The notes beneath the pieces were generated by a model. The model was not told the origin of the DNA. It ran no database searches and worked only from the letters and a program-made list of their open reading frames with translations. A program made the translations under genes and the position numbers. Positions 48,591-61,250 of a stretch of DNA of 64,000 bases are shown in pieces; position 1 is the stretch's first letter; every line of letters starts with the position of its first letter. The DNA comes from Chamaecrista fasciculata. Taxonomy: Eukaryota > Streptophyta > Magnoliopsida > Fabales > Fabaceae. Where the stretch lies: positions 200,095 to 264,094 of the forward strand of contig QANZ01049188.1 of NCBI GenBank assembly GCA_003254925.1, read 5' to 3'.

Positions 48591-51027
48591 CTACCAGTAA
48601 TCATTACACGAACAAGAACCTTTTCTGAAGTGATGAAAACGAATAGCATCTTTAAAGAATTATTTCTCTGTTCTCTAACTCAGATATGAGCTTCATTGTT
48701 GTGTGGCAATCATAGCATACTCTCAAATTCTTCATCACCCTTACCGGTGCTGATTTTGGTAAAGAGATAATCCCAAAGGTTACTGCTAATTTCTCACTGT
48801 GGTGGTTCATGTCTGTTTTGTCACACAGTTCAACTTCTGCAATACTCAAAGGAAGTTTCTCACTATTTAATACACTCTTCTTTATTTTTACCATCATTTC
48901 TTTCAATTTTGAGTAAATCAATTGACTCATTGGGTGAGATCTATCACCAACCACAAAAGAATAAACCTTGTTTCCTACTTCAATCCAACAAATGCCAGGC
49001 TCCTTTTTCACTCCTCGATCTTGCATGAGTTTCCGAATTTCCAAAGCATTCTTCTCTTTTCCAGCATCATTGTAGATGTTGTAAAGAAGTACATAAGATG
49101 CAGCTGCCTGGGGTTCCAGCTCTATTACTTTATCTGCAACTCGTTTCGCCATGAAAGTGTCCTTATGAACTCTGCAAGCACTTAACAAAGCACGCCATAT
49201 TACTGGGTCATATGTGAAACCAGAATCAAAAATAAATTTTTGGGCATCCTCCAGCATCCCAGCACGACCTAAGAAATCAACAATGCAAGCACTATGCTTT
49301 ACATTAGCTTCTATGCCATAATCTTGCTTCATGATCTCAAAATATTCTAATCCTTCTTCAACTAGACCTCCATGACTACAAGCAGTTAGAACCCCAAGAA
49401 ATGTGATATGCTTGGGCTCGATTCTAGAAGCAGTCATTGACTCAAAAAGTTGTAAAGCTTCCCGAGCACTTCCGTGTTGTCCGGCGCTACATATCATCAC
49501 ATACCATGATACCACGTCAGGATTCACTGTCTCTTGAAAGGTAAGCTTAGCTGACTCTATGTCTCCAGATTTTGCATACATGCAAATCTGTGAATTTTGA
49601 ATGATAGTGAAATTGGAAATCCCAGATTTTAAGGCATAACTCTGAATCTGCTCTCCAGATCTTGCAGTGGCCATATCTGCACAAGCACCCATCACACTAG
49701 ATATGAAAAATTCATCTGGTTTTCTTCCAGATGCCAAAAGTTGATGGAACAAAGACAGTGCATTTTCAAACTGTCCATTTTCAACATAACCTGCGATCAT
49801 GGATGTCCATGAGACAATATCCAATTTCGGAGTTGAGTTAAAACACTTAAGCCCATCTTGAACTAAACCCGAAAATGAGTACAAGTCTACTAGCGTGCTG
49901 CCAACAAATTCATCTGACTGTAGATTGTTTTTGCAAATCTGAGCATGAATTTGCTTCCCAACCTCAAGGGTTTCAACAGCCATACAAGCCTTAAGTATGC
50001 TAGAGAATGTGAATTTGGAGGGCTTCATTCCTTCCCTTTGCATCTCGGAGAAAAGACGCAGTGCTTCACATGCGAATCCAATGGTGATCGGCTCTGTTTG
50101 TAGCAATCCAGCAATCATTGCATTATAGGCAATGACATTCAGGTAGGGTGCATACTTGAAAATTCTAACAGCATCGGTTAAATTTTCAGTTTTCGCATAC
50201 ATATCGAGCAATGCTGTCCCAACAACAACATCTACGTCCAAACCAAGCTTAACCATGTATCCATGAAGAACTTTACCAAATCTATTGAAATTCTTGGTGC
50301 AACAAGCCTTTAGAACACTTCCTAAAGTATAAGTAGTCAATATCAAGCCAGATTGATGCATTTTTGTAACGAGTTTGAGAACCTCCTCATTGACACCTAA
50401 TCGAACATAACCAGCAATTAGTGAATTCCAGGAGACATCATCCACGACGGTTGAAGTCTCAAACAACATCCTTGCTAACTCAATCTGGCTGCATTTTGAG
50501 TACATATCAATAAGAGAATTGACCAAAAAAACTTGATCACTCAATCCATCCACAATGACCAAACTGTGAAGAAGCTTACCACAACGTACATCACCAGTGT
50601 GACCACAAACACCAAGAAATCCGGCATAGGTAAACTTATCAAGCTTAAGTCCAGCCGTTCTAGCATGATGAAAAGCATTCACGACCTTATCATACATACC
50701 CGTCTGGGAATACCCAGAAATCAACGAGTTATAAGAAAAGATGTTTCGTCGGGGCATTTTGTCGAACAGGTTATGGGCATTATGTATTTCACCGCATTTG
50801 CTATAAGTGATGAGAAGATTATTGAGCAAGAATAGACATGGCTTAAAGGAAGTCTTGATCATATGTGAATGAGCAAGTTTGGCATGTATAAGAGAGCCGG
50901 ATTTGGCGGATGATTGAACCAATTTGGTGTAAGTGAGAGAGTCTAGAAAAAAGTAAGAGGGAGAAGGTAGATGATGGGTGGAAAACGCGTTTCGGGATTG
51001 TGCGTTATGGTTTTCGTACAAGTTCAT
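48591..51027 (-). CDS. DYW-class pentatricopeptide repeat protein; frame shifts just before the DYW tail
   Basis: This intronless gene has a main open frame at 51027-48652 coding for 791 residues. Repeated PPR units of the P-L-S type fill about residues 50-620 (LINMYSKCG-like helices such as LIDMYSKCSQIELARMLFE, SWNSLIAGYVRLG, SWTSMIAGYVENGQ). The E and E+ motifs follow, then the DYW deaminase with NHHSEKLA at about 741-748 (zinc ligand and catalytic Glu) and CYDCH at 771-775. Such proteins edit C to U in chloroplast or mitochondrial RNA. The frame stops at ENREIIL. One base away in the next frame, at 48650-48591, DAIRFHHFRKGSCSCNDYW and a stop follow, exactly the conserved ending with the last zinc ligands. 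The coordinates given include this tail. One extra T in CTTTAAAG would explain it. Neighbours: a PPR fragment from this gene lies at 53436-53795. Confidence 0.88.
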
Positions 51028-51077
51028 GTTGGAGGGAGAGTTAAGCTTAATTAGGAGGATTCAGATTTTGGACTTGT

Positions 51078-51680
51078 TCAAATTAAAGCATGAATCTTGA
51101 ATGATGGTGATTGCGGCGTTTCAGCGTCACAGGTCAGAAAATGAGGTCTAAAACTCAGTCTCCAATAGTCAGGCATGTAGCAAAAAATCAAACCAAACCA
51201 AACTAATAGGGATTCAACACTTCGTGAGTTCGTGTGTACCTTTAAAAACGAAAGCGCCGTACAAAACGCAACCAACATTGCCACAATGAAAGCGAAAAAC
51301 GACACCAAACCCATCTAGAGAAAGATGGCCAACGACGCCACTGAGAAGCAAAACGCAACAAGCCTGGCGACGTTGAAGGTTCGGAATAGAGGCTGGCCTT
51401 GTAAGATGGGCTCGCCGGTGATGTTGTTGTTGCCGCCGGGCACTTGGATGGCGGCGGCGAAGGTGACGGAGGCTGTGATTGTGGATGTCAAAGAGTAAGT
51501 GCTACTTTCTTCAACGATGGAGAAGGCCAAAAACGATGGGTATGGAAAAAGATCCGGTGAAAATATGAACATGTAGTTTAGGACGCGTGGCACAAAGCTA
51601 GCCGCTGGATTTGATGAACGGACTCGATTTATTGTACAGCACATACAGCATTGAAAAAGCACGGTAGAGGATCCATTCAA
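51078..51680 (-). pseudogene. PGG-domain relic (ankyrin-repeat PGG membrane protein family)
   Basis: On the minus strand ITASVTFAAAIQVPGGNN, then GEPILQGQPLFRTFNVARL and CFSVASLAIFL, is a clear PGG domain, the C-terminal membrane part of plant ankyrin-repeat proteins such as ACD6 and ITN1 relatives. A TAG at 51315-51317 interrupts it, and the same frame goes on with MGLVSFFAFIVAMLVAFC, another membrane helix of the domain. No ankyrin repeats are found upstream; the residues before about 51500 are unlike the family. It reads as a domain-sized fragment. Confidence 0.6.
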
Positions 51681-52101
51681 TGATGCTTGTTAGGTCTTAA
51701 AAAAAAGCGTGAGAATTTTAAAGTGATGATGAAGATTGAAGACCTATGGATTTTTTTTTTTCCTTTTTTTTTTAGGTCTGAAATGAAGACCTATGAATAT
51801 ATATATCTTTTTGGTGAGTGAAGACTTATGAATAGAATAGCGGGTTTCTTCACAATTTGTAAAGGGCTAAGTTAACAAGAGATGGGCTTCGCTAGGCTCA
51901 ATAAGGAGTCGGCTAAATGCTGAATATTATTGGGCTGGACCCAAATATGACCCACCTGTGAATTCACAAGAGAAACATGTCGCCCCTAGGGTCAGTCTGT
52001 TTGACCAAAGAAAAGGGGTCGGTTTGAGCCTGCCCCAGGTCAGTCCAAATTTAAACAAAATTATTCAAATAGCTTTGAAAAATTTTGTATATATTTCTTT
52101 C
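51681..52101. other. Intergenic DNA between the PGG relic and the duplicated block
   Basis: No gene recognised. There are T tracts near 51751-51773 and a moderately GC-richer stretch at 51880-52050 with no domain in any frame. Confidence 0.4.
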
Positions 52102-53164
52102 TTAGGTATGGTTTAATTGTAATTTTAAACAATTTTTTTTTTAAAGAGTCACAATAAACCGATCTTAAAACCTTTCCTTCGTGAGAGAAAACCCTCTCCG
52201 TCGTGAGAGTTTTTTTGAGTGAAACTTTGGGTCGTCGCCGTCTCAGCGGCGGTGACCCTCCCTCTAGTTATAGAGTTTTGTGACAACGACGTTCTGGATC
52301 TGAGTTCCCATGGTGGCGTTCTGTGGCGGCAGACCTGGACTATGCATTCCACGACGGCTTCTAGCTTCCATAACAACTTCCTGATTTGGTCCTGATTTTT
52401 GGGTGTTCTTCCATGGCGACGTTTCATTTTATTATCTTATTATTGTTGCTTTGAGTCTGTTTTTGTCCTTTTTAGAACAACCATCGGGGTTGTCTGCCTT
52501 CGTGTTTGGAAGGGTTTGTCTCTTTTAGATGACTTTATTTATGTTTCTTGTTTTTTAGATGGTTGTATCTTTAGTTGGATTCCTAGATCCGCTAACTTGG
52601 CAGTTGATTATCTTGCCAATTTGTCTAAAACGAGGATGAGTCCTCTTGGATGGGTTGTTATGTCAGTTGATATCTTGTCTAGTGTTGTTGTTTATGCTAG
52701 GGGATTGGCTTTTTTTACTTTGTTTTCGTTTGTATTGTGCTTGGTTTTGCCTTACTTTTGAATGTTCAGGCAAAAAAAAAATTAATTTTTTCATCTCTTT
52801 TATTTTTATATATTTGATACTAACTTAAATTTTGGAGTCCAATCATAAGAGCCTCTCCCACGATTAAGCTAAATCGGGGACTTGGAGTGGAGTTGGGAAT
52901 TTCATATTTATAATTATTTATGAACAAAACTATGAATTGATTAATTAATTAATGTCTTGAGTTGAGGCCTCTTCAAAATCAACAATAATCTTTTGAATTG
53001 TGTGTGGTATTAAAGCGTCAATAAATAACAAAATAGTCTCTCCTTTAAGAAAAAAAACTTAAATATATTATGTAAACTTTGTGATACATTTAAGATCATA
53101 ATATCTTTTTACCAAAAAAAAGTCATAATATCTAATAATTTTTTTTTACACTGAGAACTGCTAG
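52102..53164. repeat. Duplicated block, right copy (contains LINE-derived copy D)
   Basis: 1063 bases matching 47247-48310. The left border is ttaggtatgg and the right border ctgctag, after which it continues with tattttcattttt where the left copy has an N. It includes LINE-derived copy D. Confidence 0.9.
52145..52781 (+). mobile_element. LINE-derived short retroposon, copy D
   Basis: Essentially identical to copy C with the same leader, RNase H remnant and A tract at 52772-52781. As it lies inside a duplicated block it arose by DNA duplication, not by a new insertion. Confidence 0.7.
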
Positions 53165-53435
53165 TATTTTCATTTTTAAAAAAATCATGGCAAGATTAAG
53201 AGACAACAAAATTCAACGGGAAAGTTGACGATTGAGGAAGTAGCCAATTTCAAATATGGGAATAAAGACTAATATACTCGTTAGCTATTTTATCCATTCC
53301 TAACAAAAAAAATATTAAGAATACGTGTTTATTTTGACAAACGAGGAAAGACTCGTATGAATTGTTGTCGTTATTAAGTACTCTCTCTGATTCACAATAT
53401 TTGCTGTAATTTAGTGGATGCGCACAGAACAACAA
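53165..53435. other. Unique filler between the two duplicated parts
   Basis: About 270 bases with no match in the PPR gene or elsewhere in the window. In the left copy the corresponding distance is about 2.2 kb. The phrase gtactctctctgattcacaatatttg near 53379 looks like one end of a Stowaway-like MITE, but no second end was found. Confidence 0.45.
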
Positions 53436-53795
53436 AATGACCAAAAGAAGCTTACCACAACGTACATCACCAGTGTGACCACAAACACCAAGAAATATGG
53501 CATAGGTAAACTTATCAAGCTTAAGTCCAGCCGTTCTAGCATGATGAAAAGCATTCACGGCCTTATCATACATACCCGTCTGGGAATACCCAGAAATCAA
53601 CGAGTTATAAGAAAAGATGTTTCGTCGGGGCATTTTGTCGAATAGGTTATGGGCATTATGTATTTCACCGCATTTGCTATAAGTGATGAGAAGATTATTG
53701 AGCAAGAATAGACATGGCTTAAAGGAAGTCTTGATCATATGTGAATGAGCAAATTTGGCATGTATAAGAGAGCCGGACTTAGCGGATGATTGAAC
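53436..53795 (-). pseudogene. Fragment of the neighbouring PPR gene (N-terminal repeats)
   Basis: This matches 50553-50929 of the PPR gene with roughly 2% substitutions and a short indel near the start of the match. It encodes MIKTSFKPCLFLLNNLL, then SKCGEIHNAHNLFDKMPRR and KLDKFTYAIFLGVCGHTGD, two to three PPR units with no start region, no later repeats and no DYW domain. It is a duplicated gene piece and not a gene. Confidence 0.85.
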
Positions 53796-54337
53796 TTGAC
53801 ATTAATTCATTGATAAACTTGGCATTGAAAATAACGTCCAAGTCAAAAAATCATTGCATATGACAACTTGTAATGATTAAATACTTAAATTAAAAAGAAA
53901 TTCATTATGAAGAATCAGAGATTAAAATGAAAGTCCAGTTCACATGTCAAAAACCAAAAGGGAATTCTCTCCCTTTTAACTTTTGTTTTACCTCTATCTA
54001 AATCATATACGTGGCTTTTTTTCTTTCATTTTCTTTTTTCTAAAATGCAAGGGCAGATGAACATACTCATATTCATTGCATTGCATGGTAACTTACACCA
54101 TGTCCATACTCCATACAATTTGTGGTAACTTGGTCACGTCGATGTTATTTGTTTGTATAGTCACTATTTACAACAGCATAGGCACTGAAAGAATTACAAA
54201 AAAAATAAGGAAGAAAAAACAAAGTCTGTTTGATCTCTTAAAAACTTAAGTGGCACTTGAATAGCTAACAACTAGTGGAAACGCCGTTTTTAAACATCAA
54301 ACATAAAGCAACTTACCCCAGAACAGATTTACACCCC
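53796..54337. other. Intergenic, with the 3' UTR of the NEK6 gene
   Basis: No gene recognised. The part nearest 54337 is expected to be the 3' UTR of the kinase gene on the minus strand. Confidence 0.4.
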
Positions 54338-57300
54338 TCACAAACTGCGTCCACCATTGTCCTCACTCATCATTCCTTTTAAGCTCTTGGCTAACCAAAT
54401 GGCTGTCTCCCTTGGAGATACCTTATCTTTCCCAAAGGGCTTCAGAACAACTGCGAGTTCCTCCAATCTATTTTGCTGCAGCAACTCTGCAGATAACTCC
54501 AACAGTCCTTCAAGAGCGTCAGCTCGCTGCCTAAATGATTTCACATCCAGAGTTTCCTTTGCTGGTGTTTCCTCTTCTGTCTTTGAAGTGTTATATTTAG
54601 TCAAATCAGAGGAATTGGATTTTGAAACTGGATGGACAGGATTTGTCACATCTAGTTCCTTGGCACCAGAATGATCAGAAGTGTTTGGCTTTGTGCTCAA
54701 TGGTTCCGAACAACTAGAAGGTCTAGGGGCCAGAGGAGTGCTCATGTTTTTTACTTCTAATTGATCGGAAATGTTTGACTTCAAGCTCATAGAATCGGAG
54801 CAACTTGAAGATTTAAGGGCCATGTTTCTCTTTTCTAAATCCTCCCTTGCTATGTTGATAAATTTACCAACATCAACGTTTTGAACTCCCATCTCCACAG
54901 ATTCCTTTACTGGCTGCTCACTCCCGACACGATAACTGCTATGCCGTATAACATGGATGATATCATCAAAAGCTGGAGGAAGATTACCAACAGCTGGTCT
55001 TTCTGTCACTGGATTCTGCAATATGGCTCCTTTGTCTTCTTGCAAAACCTGGCTATTGGCAGTTTCAGGCACTGATGAGAGTTTTTCTTTTACAGGGAAC
55101 TTGTCATCACCAGTGGACGTAGACACAGGTTTTGGCAGGCTAACTATATCGGGTCTAGTAATGGGCATGCTCACTGGAGCAACTTCCTCACGAACAAACT
55201 TATCTCCTGTGTTTGGGAGTCCGAGTTTAACAAAATTGTTTGAAGACACTTGCTTAGTAGTGTCTTGAAGATCCTTAACTTCATCAATGGCTTTACTGGA
55301 GGGCTCCATCAATCTATTATCATAAGAGAGAGTAGCTGATTTACTGGTCTGAATAATGGAGAGACCTTCCTTAGAATCTGGAACTGCATGATCAGGAGTT
55401 AAACTGGAAGTTAATTTCTCATTACTAGTAATGGAATTCTGATGATTCAGGGTGACCTCAGGGGTTTCCCAAGAAATATTTTCAGCCTTCTCACGATGCA
55501 AATTGGTAGCTGGGGGGTTGCTCTCTGGATGTGATTTTACATTTTCAATTTGTGTTGCACTCTCATGATTAGGAGTCGTCTCTTCTCTCATATCAATAAA
55601 ATTAGTTGCATCATCAGACAATTCAAATCCTTGAATAGATGCCGAAGATGAAACAGAATTGCTTCTCTCTGTTTGCATTCCTTTGGAACATTTTTCAGAA
55701 GCCTTCCGAGGCTCTGTAATCTCTCTAGAAACAGGTGGTATATGACCATTGGGCAACTGTAAATGACCCTTATGAGGCTCCAGAGGTATTTTATTTGGAC
55801 TAAACTTTTCTGTATCATTGGCTGCATTCGGAACATCAACCCCACCCTGCCTCATTCCTCCTCGAAACGAAGGTTGTCTGAGTAAGCTTGGGGGGGTCCT
55901 TAGCCTTAGCTTGGCAGAAAATCCATCTCCTTCTACTTGTTTAATAGGACCAGACAATGGTGTCCCATCATGTCTGGGTTTAGTTTTTGTTGGGGAGTCC
56001 ATTATCAGCACCTACCAGAATGCAGTATGTAGATGAAGAAATGAATAAATACCAGCATTACGACAATATTATCAAACATGGCTAGTTGTGAAGTAAAAAA
56101 TTTCCAGCGGCAAAGTACCTGATTCTTTAAAGCATGCAACCCCTGCATTCGTTTTGTAGGATCAGGGGAGGTCTTTGCAGGTGCAACAGTTGGAGACTCA
56201 GAATTATGCTTGAAACTAGGAGTAACAGCATTAAACTTGGGCAATTTAGACAATGTCTCTGTATTTGCTTTCTGCGTCAATGCACCACTGGCTCTTATGT
56301 GACTGCCTCTCATAGGAGAACCATTTTCTCTAGCTTTCCCTTCTTTAAGTGCCATCATTATATTCTTGATTGTTTTGGGTTGCTTATATTCAACAATTGA
56401 TCTCTGTTCATTATATGATGGTTTCATTACCTCTTGCCTATCTGTTTTGGCATTGCCTGTGCTGGAACTGCTTTCTTCTTCACTAGGCAGGGGATGCTCA
56501 TCTTCATCATCAATAGAGGCCAGGTCTGTCTCAGTGGCTTTGTTATCACACTTGGGCATCATTGTTGAAATGTTCCTCTCATTTGACATTGAACTGTCTT
56601 TGTCACTACTGGAACTGCAACTGTTTTGACTTTCAGCCATATTTCTTTGAGGATCATGGGCAGCAGAAATTGGCTTTTTAGGAGAGCAGGCTGTTGGAGG
56701 AATGAAAGATGGACGATACTGTTCAACATAAGGTTGCAAATAAGGATGCTTCAATACCTCAGATGCCTGTCAAAAATACAAAGCCAGATTTTAAGTAAAA
56801 GAACTGACGGCAAATCATTTTCATATTGTAAATTAAATTGTGCTCCATAGTGGTGGCTTACTGTTGGCCGATGCTCTGGGCTTTTTCTCAGCATTCCCTT
56901 TATCAGCGTTTTCCTGCAGTCCAAGAGACCAGACTATGAATAATAATGCATACTTCTAGCAAAGGCATTTGGAGAAATAGGCAAGATGAAGAAGAAGAAA
57001 AACAAAATTTACCCTTACACGATGTGAGTTAAAATCTCTTTCATTATTGAACCAGAGGCAGCATTAAGGTTTGCCTAAGCCCTAATGCCAGGCTTCTGAC
57101 TATATTTTTGGTCAGTTCCATGCGAATAACAAGAAAGTGAATTATACAATATTTCACAAGCCTTATTTTTAAAGGCTACGCTTGATCTTCAGTTCAATCC
57201 ATATTTATTGAAAAAGATTGTAAGAAACTGATCACGTTCTGAGGAATAACAAACGTTGAAGTTGTGCAACAAAATGTAGTATGTAACAAGATGCTTTAGC

Positions 57301-60300
57301 GCACTATCACTGATTAACATAAGTAAATAGAAACTTACAAGGATGGGGAATAACAGGAAGGCAAAGGGCCAATTGAGGAACGATTTATCTTGCTTATCAA
57401 TCCTGCCATATCCTGAAACAAGATTAATTACACCATTGTAAAACATCCAAGAATAAACCATGGTGGAAGTGCTCCAGACAGACAAGGACACTATGTAATA
57501 GTGTATAGAATCACATGAAACATGGAAAAGTAAAAAGCATACATCACCCAGCACCTCTAAGTGACATAGTTCTAGAAAAAAGGGTTGGAAATTATCTTTT
57601 AAATAGAACCACATCACTCCACCAAACTAACAGCAATTAAGATTGTTTGCAAGGAAAAAGGTTAAATTTACAACTCTACCAAAGGCACAGATATTAGAAC
57701 AAGAAACCCCAATACAGGCCAATTTTGCGTTAAAAACTAGGTCAGCATTCTACTTCAACAATGCAAAATTTATAATATCTCATTTCTTCTCGCTTCTGAT
57801 CCAGTTAGAGTGTTAGACAAATTATTCTATCTTTCTCTGTAGCCCTAAAATGACATTTTGCCAACTTTTATGCAGAAAAGAGACATTAAGTTCATTTCTA
57901 GTTTAGAGAGTTGGGGATAGTGAATTAAACAAATTACCAAACAAGACAAGAATAATTACAAGTAATGTCAATCAAAGACAAAAGGAGATCTTACGAAAGC
58001 TTTAAAAGCAGGACGATGAGCAGCCATCTCATAAATACAGCACCCTGGGCAAAAAATCAGCCTTTTAGACAGAGCAAATCCCAATATGCAAGTACATGAT
58101 ATCTATCACAGAAAACATATACCTAGTGACCAAATATCAGATTTGAATCCATAAGGAATATCTGCAAGCAACTCAGGACACATATAATTGGGAGTTCCTA
58201 CTACCTGCAAACAAATAGACAGAACAATTTCAAATTCTTCACTTGGCAATATGCATTTTGAAATTACTGGTAATGATAAGCTTACGGATAAAAACAACAT
58301 TAGCTATTCCACTTTACAAACTACAGCTCAGTTTAGAAATAACTTGAGTCTCTTCTCTCATCACTATCACTAGCAATCTTTGGTTCATCAAATTCTCTCA
58401 CACTGTATCTAGATTTTTTTTTTTCTTCTCAAGACCAGTTTGAAAAGATGAACCAAAAAACAAAAAACTTGTTGACTATAGTAACAATAGAAAGAGAGCA
58501 GAAGAATCCAGGCAAAGACTGTTCAACAGCTGCAGAGCACTATGTACAGAACATTCTCCACCGTCACTAAAGCCTTAAGTACCAAATCCAACCTTATTCA
58601 AATAATCATACATCTAGGTTCATAGTTTCTAGCAACATTGTGGTCAGACAACCACGAGAACAGACTGGTCAAATAATGGAAATTGGATAATCGTCAAAAC
58701 AAATAGGCAAAAGAAAATTTTAAGGAATGTTCAGCTCATAAAAGCAACAAATTCCTCGGTAGACTTCCTTGATATTGTATCAAGGTTTGATGCCAATTTC
58801 AGTTAAAAAATATATATATGTTTTAGAAAAATTAACTTTTTTTAAATTCAATTAACTACACTAATTCTTTTTATTACAGTAGTCATGGCATAAGTTCTGA
58901 TATGCTTTAAAATGATGAATGTTAGCGTTAGTCTAGCTTGAACAAGTGCATGGTATGGTGTGAAGGAACGAATTAGCTGACGCAGATTATAGTTTTAGCT
59001 AAAAATAGGGAGCAGGTATTATAAGTCCAAGGCTACCCAATGCCGTTAAGGACTAACATAGTAAAGATACTGAGTAAGTATATGATTCCCGCTATTAGGA
59101 GAGAAATGTCCAAATATGCATCACCATATGTGAATTTGATGATGTGTTTTTTTAGTATGATTAAGTCTACATATGTCTACACAAGAATGGAAAACCCTAA
59201 ACTTGTAATTCTGCTTATTAGCAAATACTGTTAACAAGTGGAGAACACCAATCCCAAGGAAACTTAACAGGACAAAGTTTACCATGAATTTTTTAAACTT
59301 TCAAACAAACAGTTGAGATTAAAAAGAAGAAATTGAGAGCCGTAGATTTCCAGTTCCACACATACCGAAGAAGCCAGATCATCTGCTTTTAGTGTCTTAG
59401 CAAGCCCAAAATCCCCTATATAAATTTCAGGAAATTACAAGCTAAATTAGGATAAATAATTGTAATCTATATCCATTTTAATCAATGATGGTAGATGATC
59501 TCACCTAGCCGAACATCCTGATCCTTGGTAAGAAAGATGTTGGAACACTGTCAGTAGAGTCAGCAGAATCAACAGATCAGTCTTTAAATATTTAAAATAG
59601 AGCACAAAATAATATCCATGTAGTTAGTTCTATACAACCATACCTTCAGGTCACGATGTAAAACAAAGTTAGAATGCAGGTATTCAACAGCCAACAGTAA
59701 TTGAGTGAACCACTTACAGAGCTTCTGCACAAGGTCAAAAAAGAACTGAAATTCAATTCAAGGTTCTAGATAAAAAATATATGTCATATATGCATCCAGG
59801 AGACAGTAATACCTCTTCAGGAAAGCAAACCCCATTTGATTTTTTCATCAATTCGGCCCTGTTAAAGATTTGAACAATGATAAATATCAAATTATTTGCT
59901 TTTGAAGAAGAAGCAACAAGTTCCTAGTTATTATCGGTGACTCACATATCTCCACCTTCACAGTATCCAGTGACAATGCAGACGTAGCAACCCTACATCA
60001 CAAGTAAAATGATCAAGCTAAAAAAAAAAAAAGACGGTGCAAGTGTCTAACATAAAAAGTTGGTGAAATAAACTAACAGAAATATAAAGAGTATCCTCAC
60101 CTTCTCAACCCATGCTTCCTTAAATTCCACAATGTAAGGGTGCTGGATTCGGGCAATAAGAGCCATCTAGAGTGTTCAGAAGGCAACAATGGTCAAATGC
60201 CTAAAAGAGAAAATGGTATTTTAAGTATGAGGCAAATAAACAACCATGGGCTTGAAACCTAACTCACCTCTTGATGAGCAGATCTCCTGCAACGTTCAGT

Positions 60301-60518
60301 CTGTCGCGCAAGCCTGATTTTCTTCAATACGTATCTGCAAATCATGAATGATCAGTTGTCAAATTTTGACCTACACTTTTCCCATTCAAAAGGGGACCCA
60401 AAAAGAGAAACTGTGCATACTTCTTCTTCTCGGCCTTGTGATGGACAAGAATAGCAGCTCCAAAAGCTCCACGACCGATCTGCTCCATGATCTCATACTG
60501 ATCCATCCGAGACTCCAT
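54338..60518 (-). CDS. NEK6: NIMA-related protein kinase NEK6 (IBO1) type
   Basis: Fourteen coding exons give 1025 residues: 60518-60421, 60334-60268, 60166-60101, 59992-59946, 59858-59813, 59724-59644, 59547-59505, 59415-59366, 58204-58123, 58044-57995, 57412-57339, 56913-56862, 56766-56119 and 56011-54338. All sites are GT-AG and phases agree. The Ser/Thr kinase domain spans about 8-262: GRGAFGAA loop, Lys37 in YVLKK, catalytic HRD at 131-133, DFG at 151-153, and [11 protein letters not shown] in the activation segment. A long low-complexity tail follows, and the conserved end [15 protein letters not shown] ... [18 protein letters not shown] lies near 950-1015. Both the kinase sequence and this end match Arabidopsis NEK6/IBO1 (956 residues), which phosphorylates tubulin and restrains cortical microtubules to keep epidermal cell growth straight. 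All catalytic residues are present, so the kinase should be active. ATG 60518 ([11 protein letters not shown]) fits the family start. Confidence 0.96.
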
Positions 60519-61250
60519 TTTTCCCGATCGGATTAAACGAAATGCCCAATTCCTTTTCAACCAAAAACACAAATGCTAAACGGATTCAAATCTTACGAGC
60601 CACTGATTTCACACCATTTCCCCCCTCTGAGTCTAAAACTCAGTGACAGCAGTAGAATGCTTCTCCGATCTTCGACAACAACTCCGAAATCATTTCCGAA
60701 TCAAATAACCCAACACCGAAAACGATGTCGTAGCTGGTGTTCTACGCCCAGTGCTGCAATTTGCGTGCTCTACATTGCTTCCACTAGCGGATCACTAACA
60801 AGCCGAAGAAAACTTTGCTATTCTCATCTCTCCCAGTTCGCGACTACAATGTGCTTTGGTTTCACTCCTCTCTCTCTCGCTCTTTCTCAATCTCAACAAT
60901 AATGACAACGAAAACAAATAAACAGAGTGATTAAAGTTTATTGAAGAGATTATCTAATTTTTTTTCTGAAAAGTTAAGCCAACTACGAAGAATGGACTAC
61001 TCTCTTTCTCAGTTTTGAGTGTGTGAGAGAAAGAGAGAGCTTATGGGTATGCTTGGGCTATACGCCGACAGTCACAGCTGGTCTACCTGCTTGCAAGCTT
61101 TCAATTTTTTTTTTTCATTTTTTTCATTTTTCTTGCACTTTCCTTTTCCTTCGTTGAAATGCATTAATGGCGATAATAAATTAGTAATAAAAGGCCATAG
61201 ACATGGATGGTTTGAAAGTTGAGAGACCCTCACAGCTCAAGGGAGGAGAT
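60519..61250 (-). promoter_or_regulatory. Leader and promoter region of the NEK6 gene
   Basis: No gene. The first 400 bases are comparatively GC-rich and pyrimidine-rich in the gene direction in parts, as for a leader. CT/GA runs occur at 60870-60890 and 61020-61040. No clear TATA box was identified. The open frame at 60573-60902 on the other strand has no domain. Confidence 0.4.

Noticed and set aside
56134-56850. Plus-strand frames opposite NEK6 exon 13
   Set aside because: Shadows; the kinase gene exon is supported by splice phases and family sequence.
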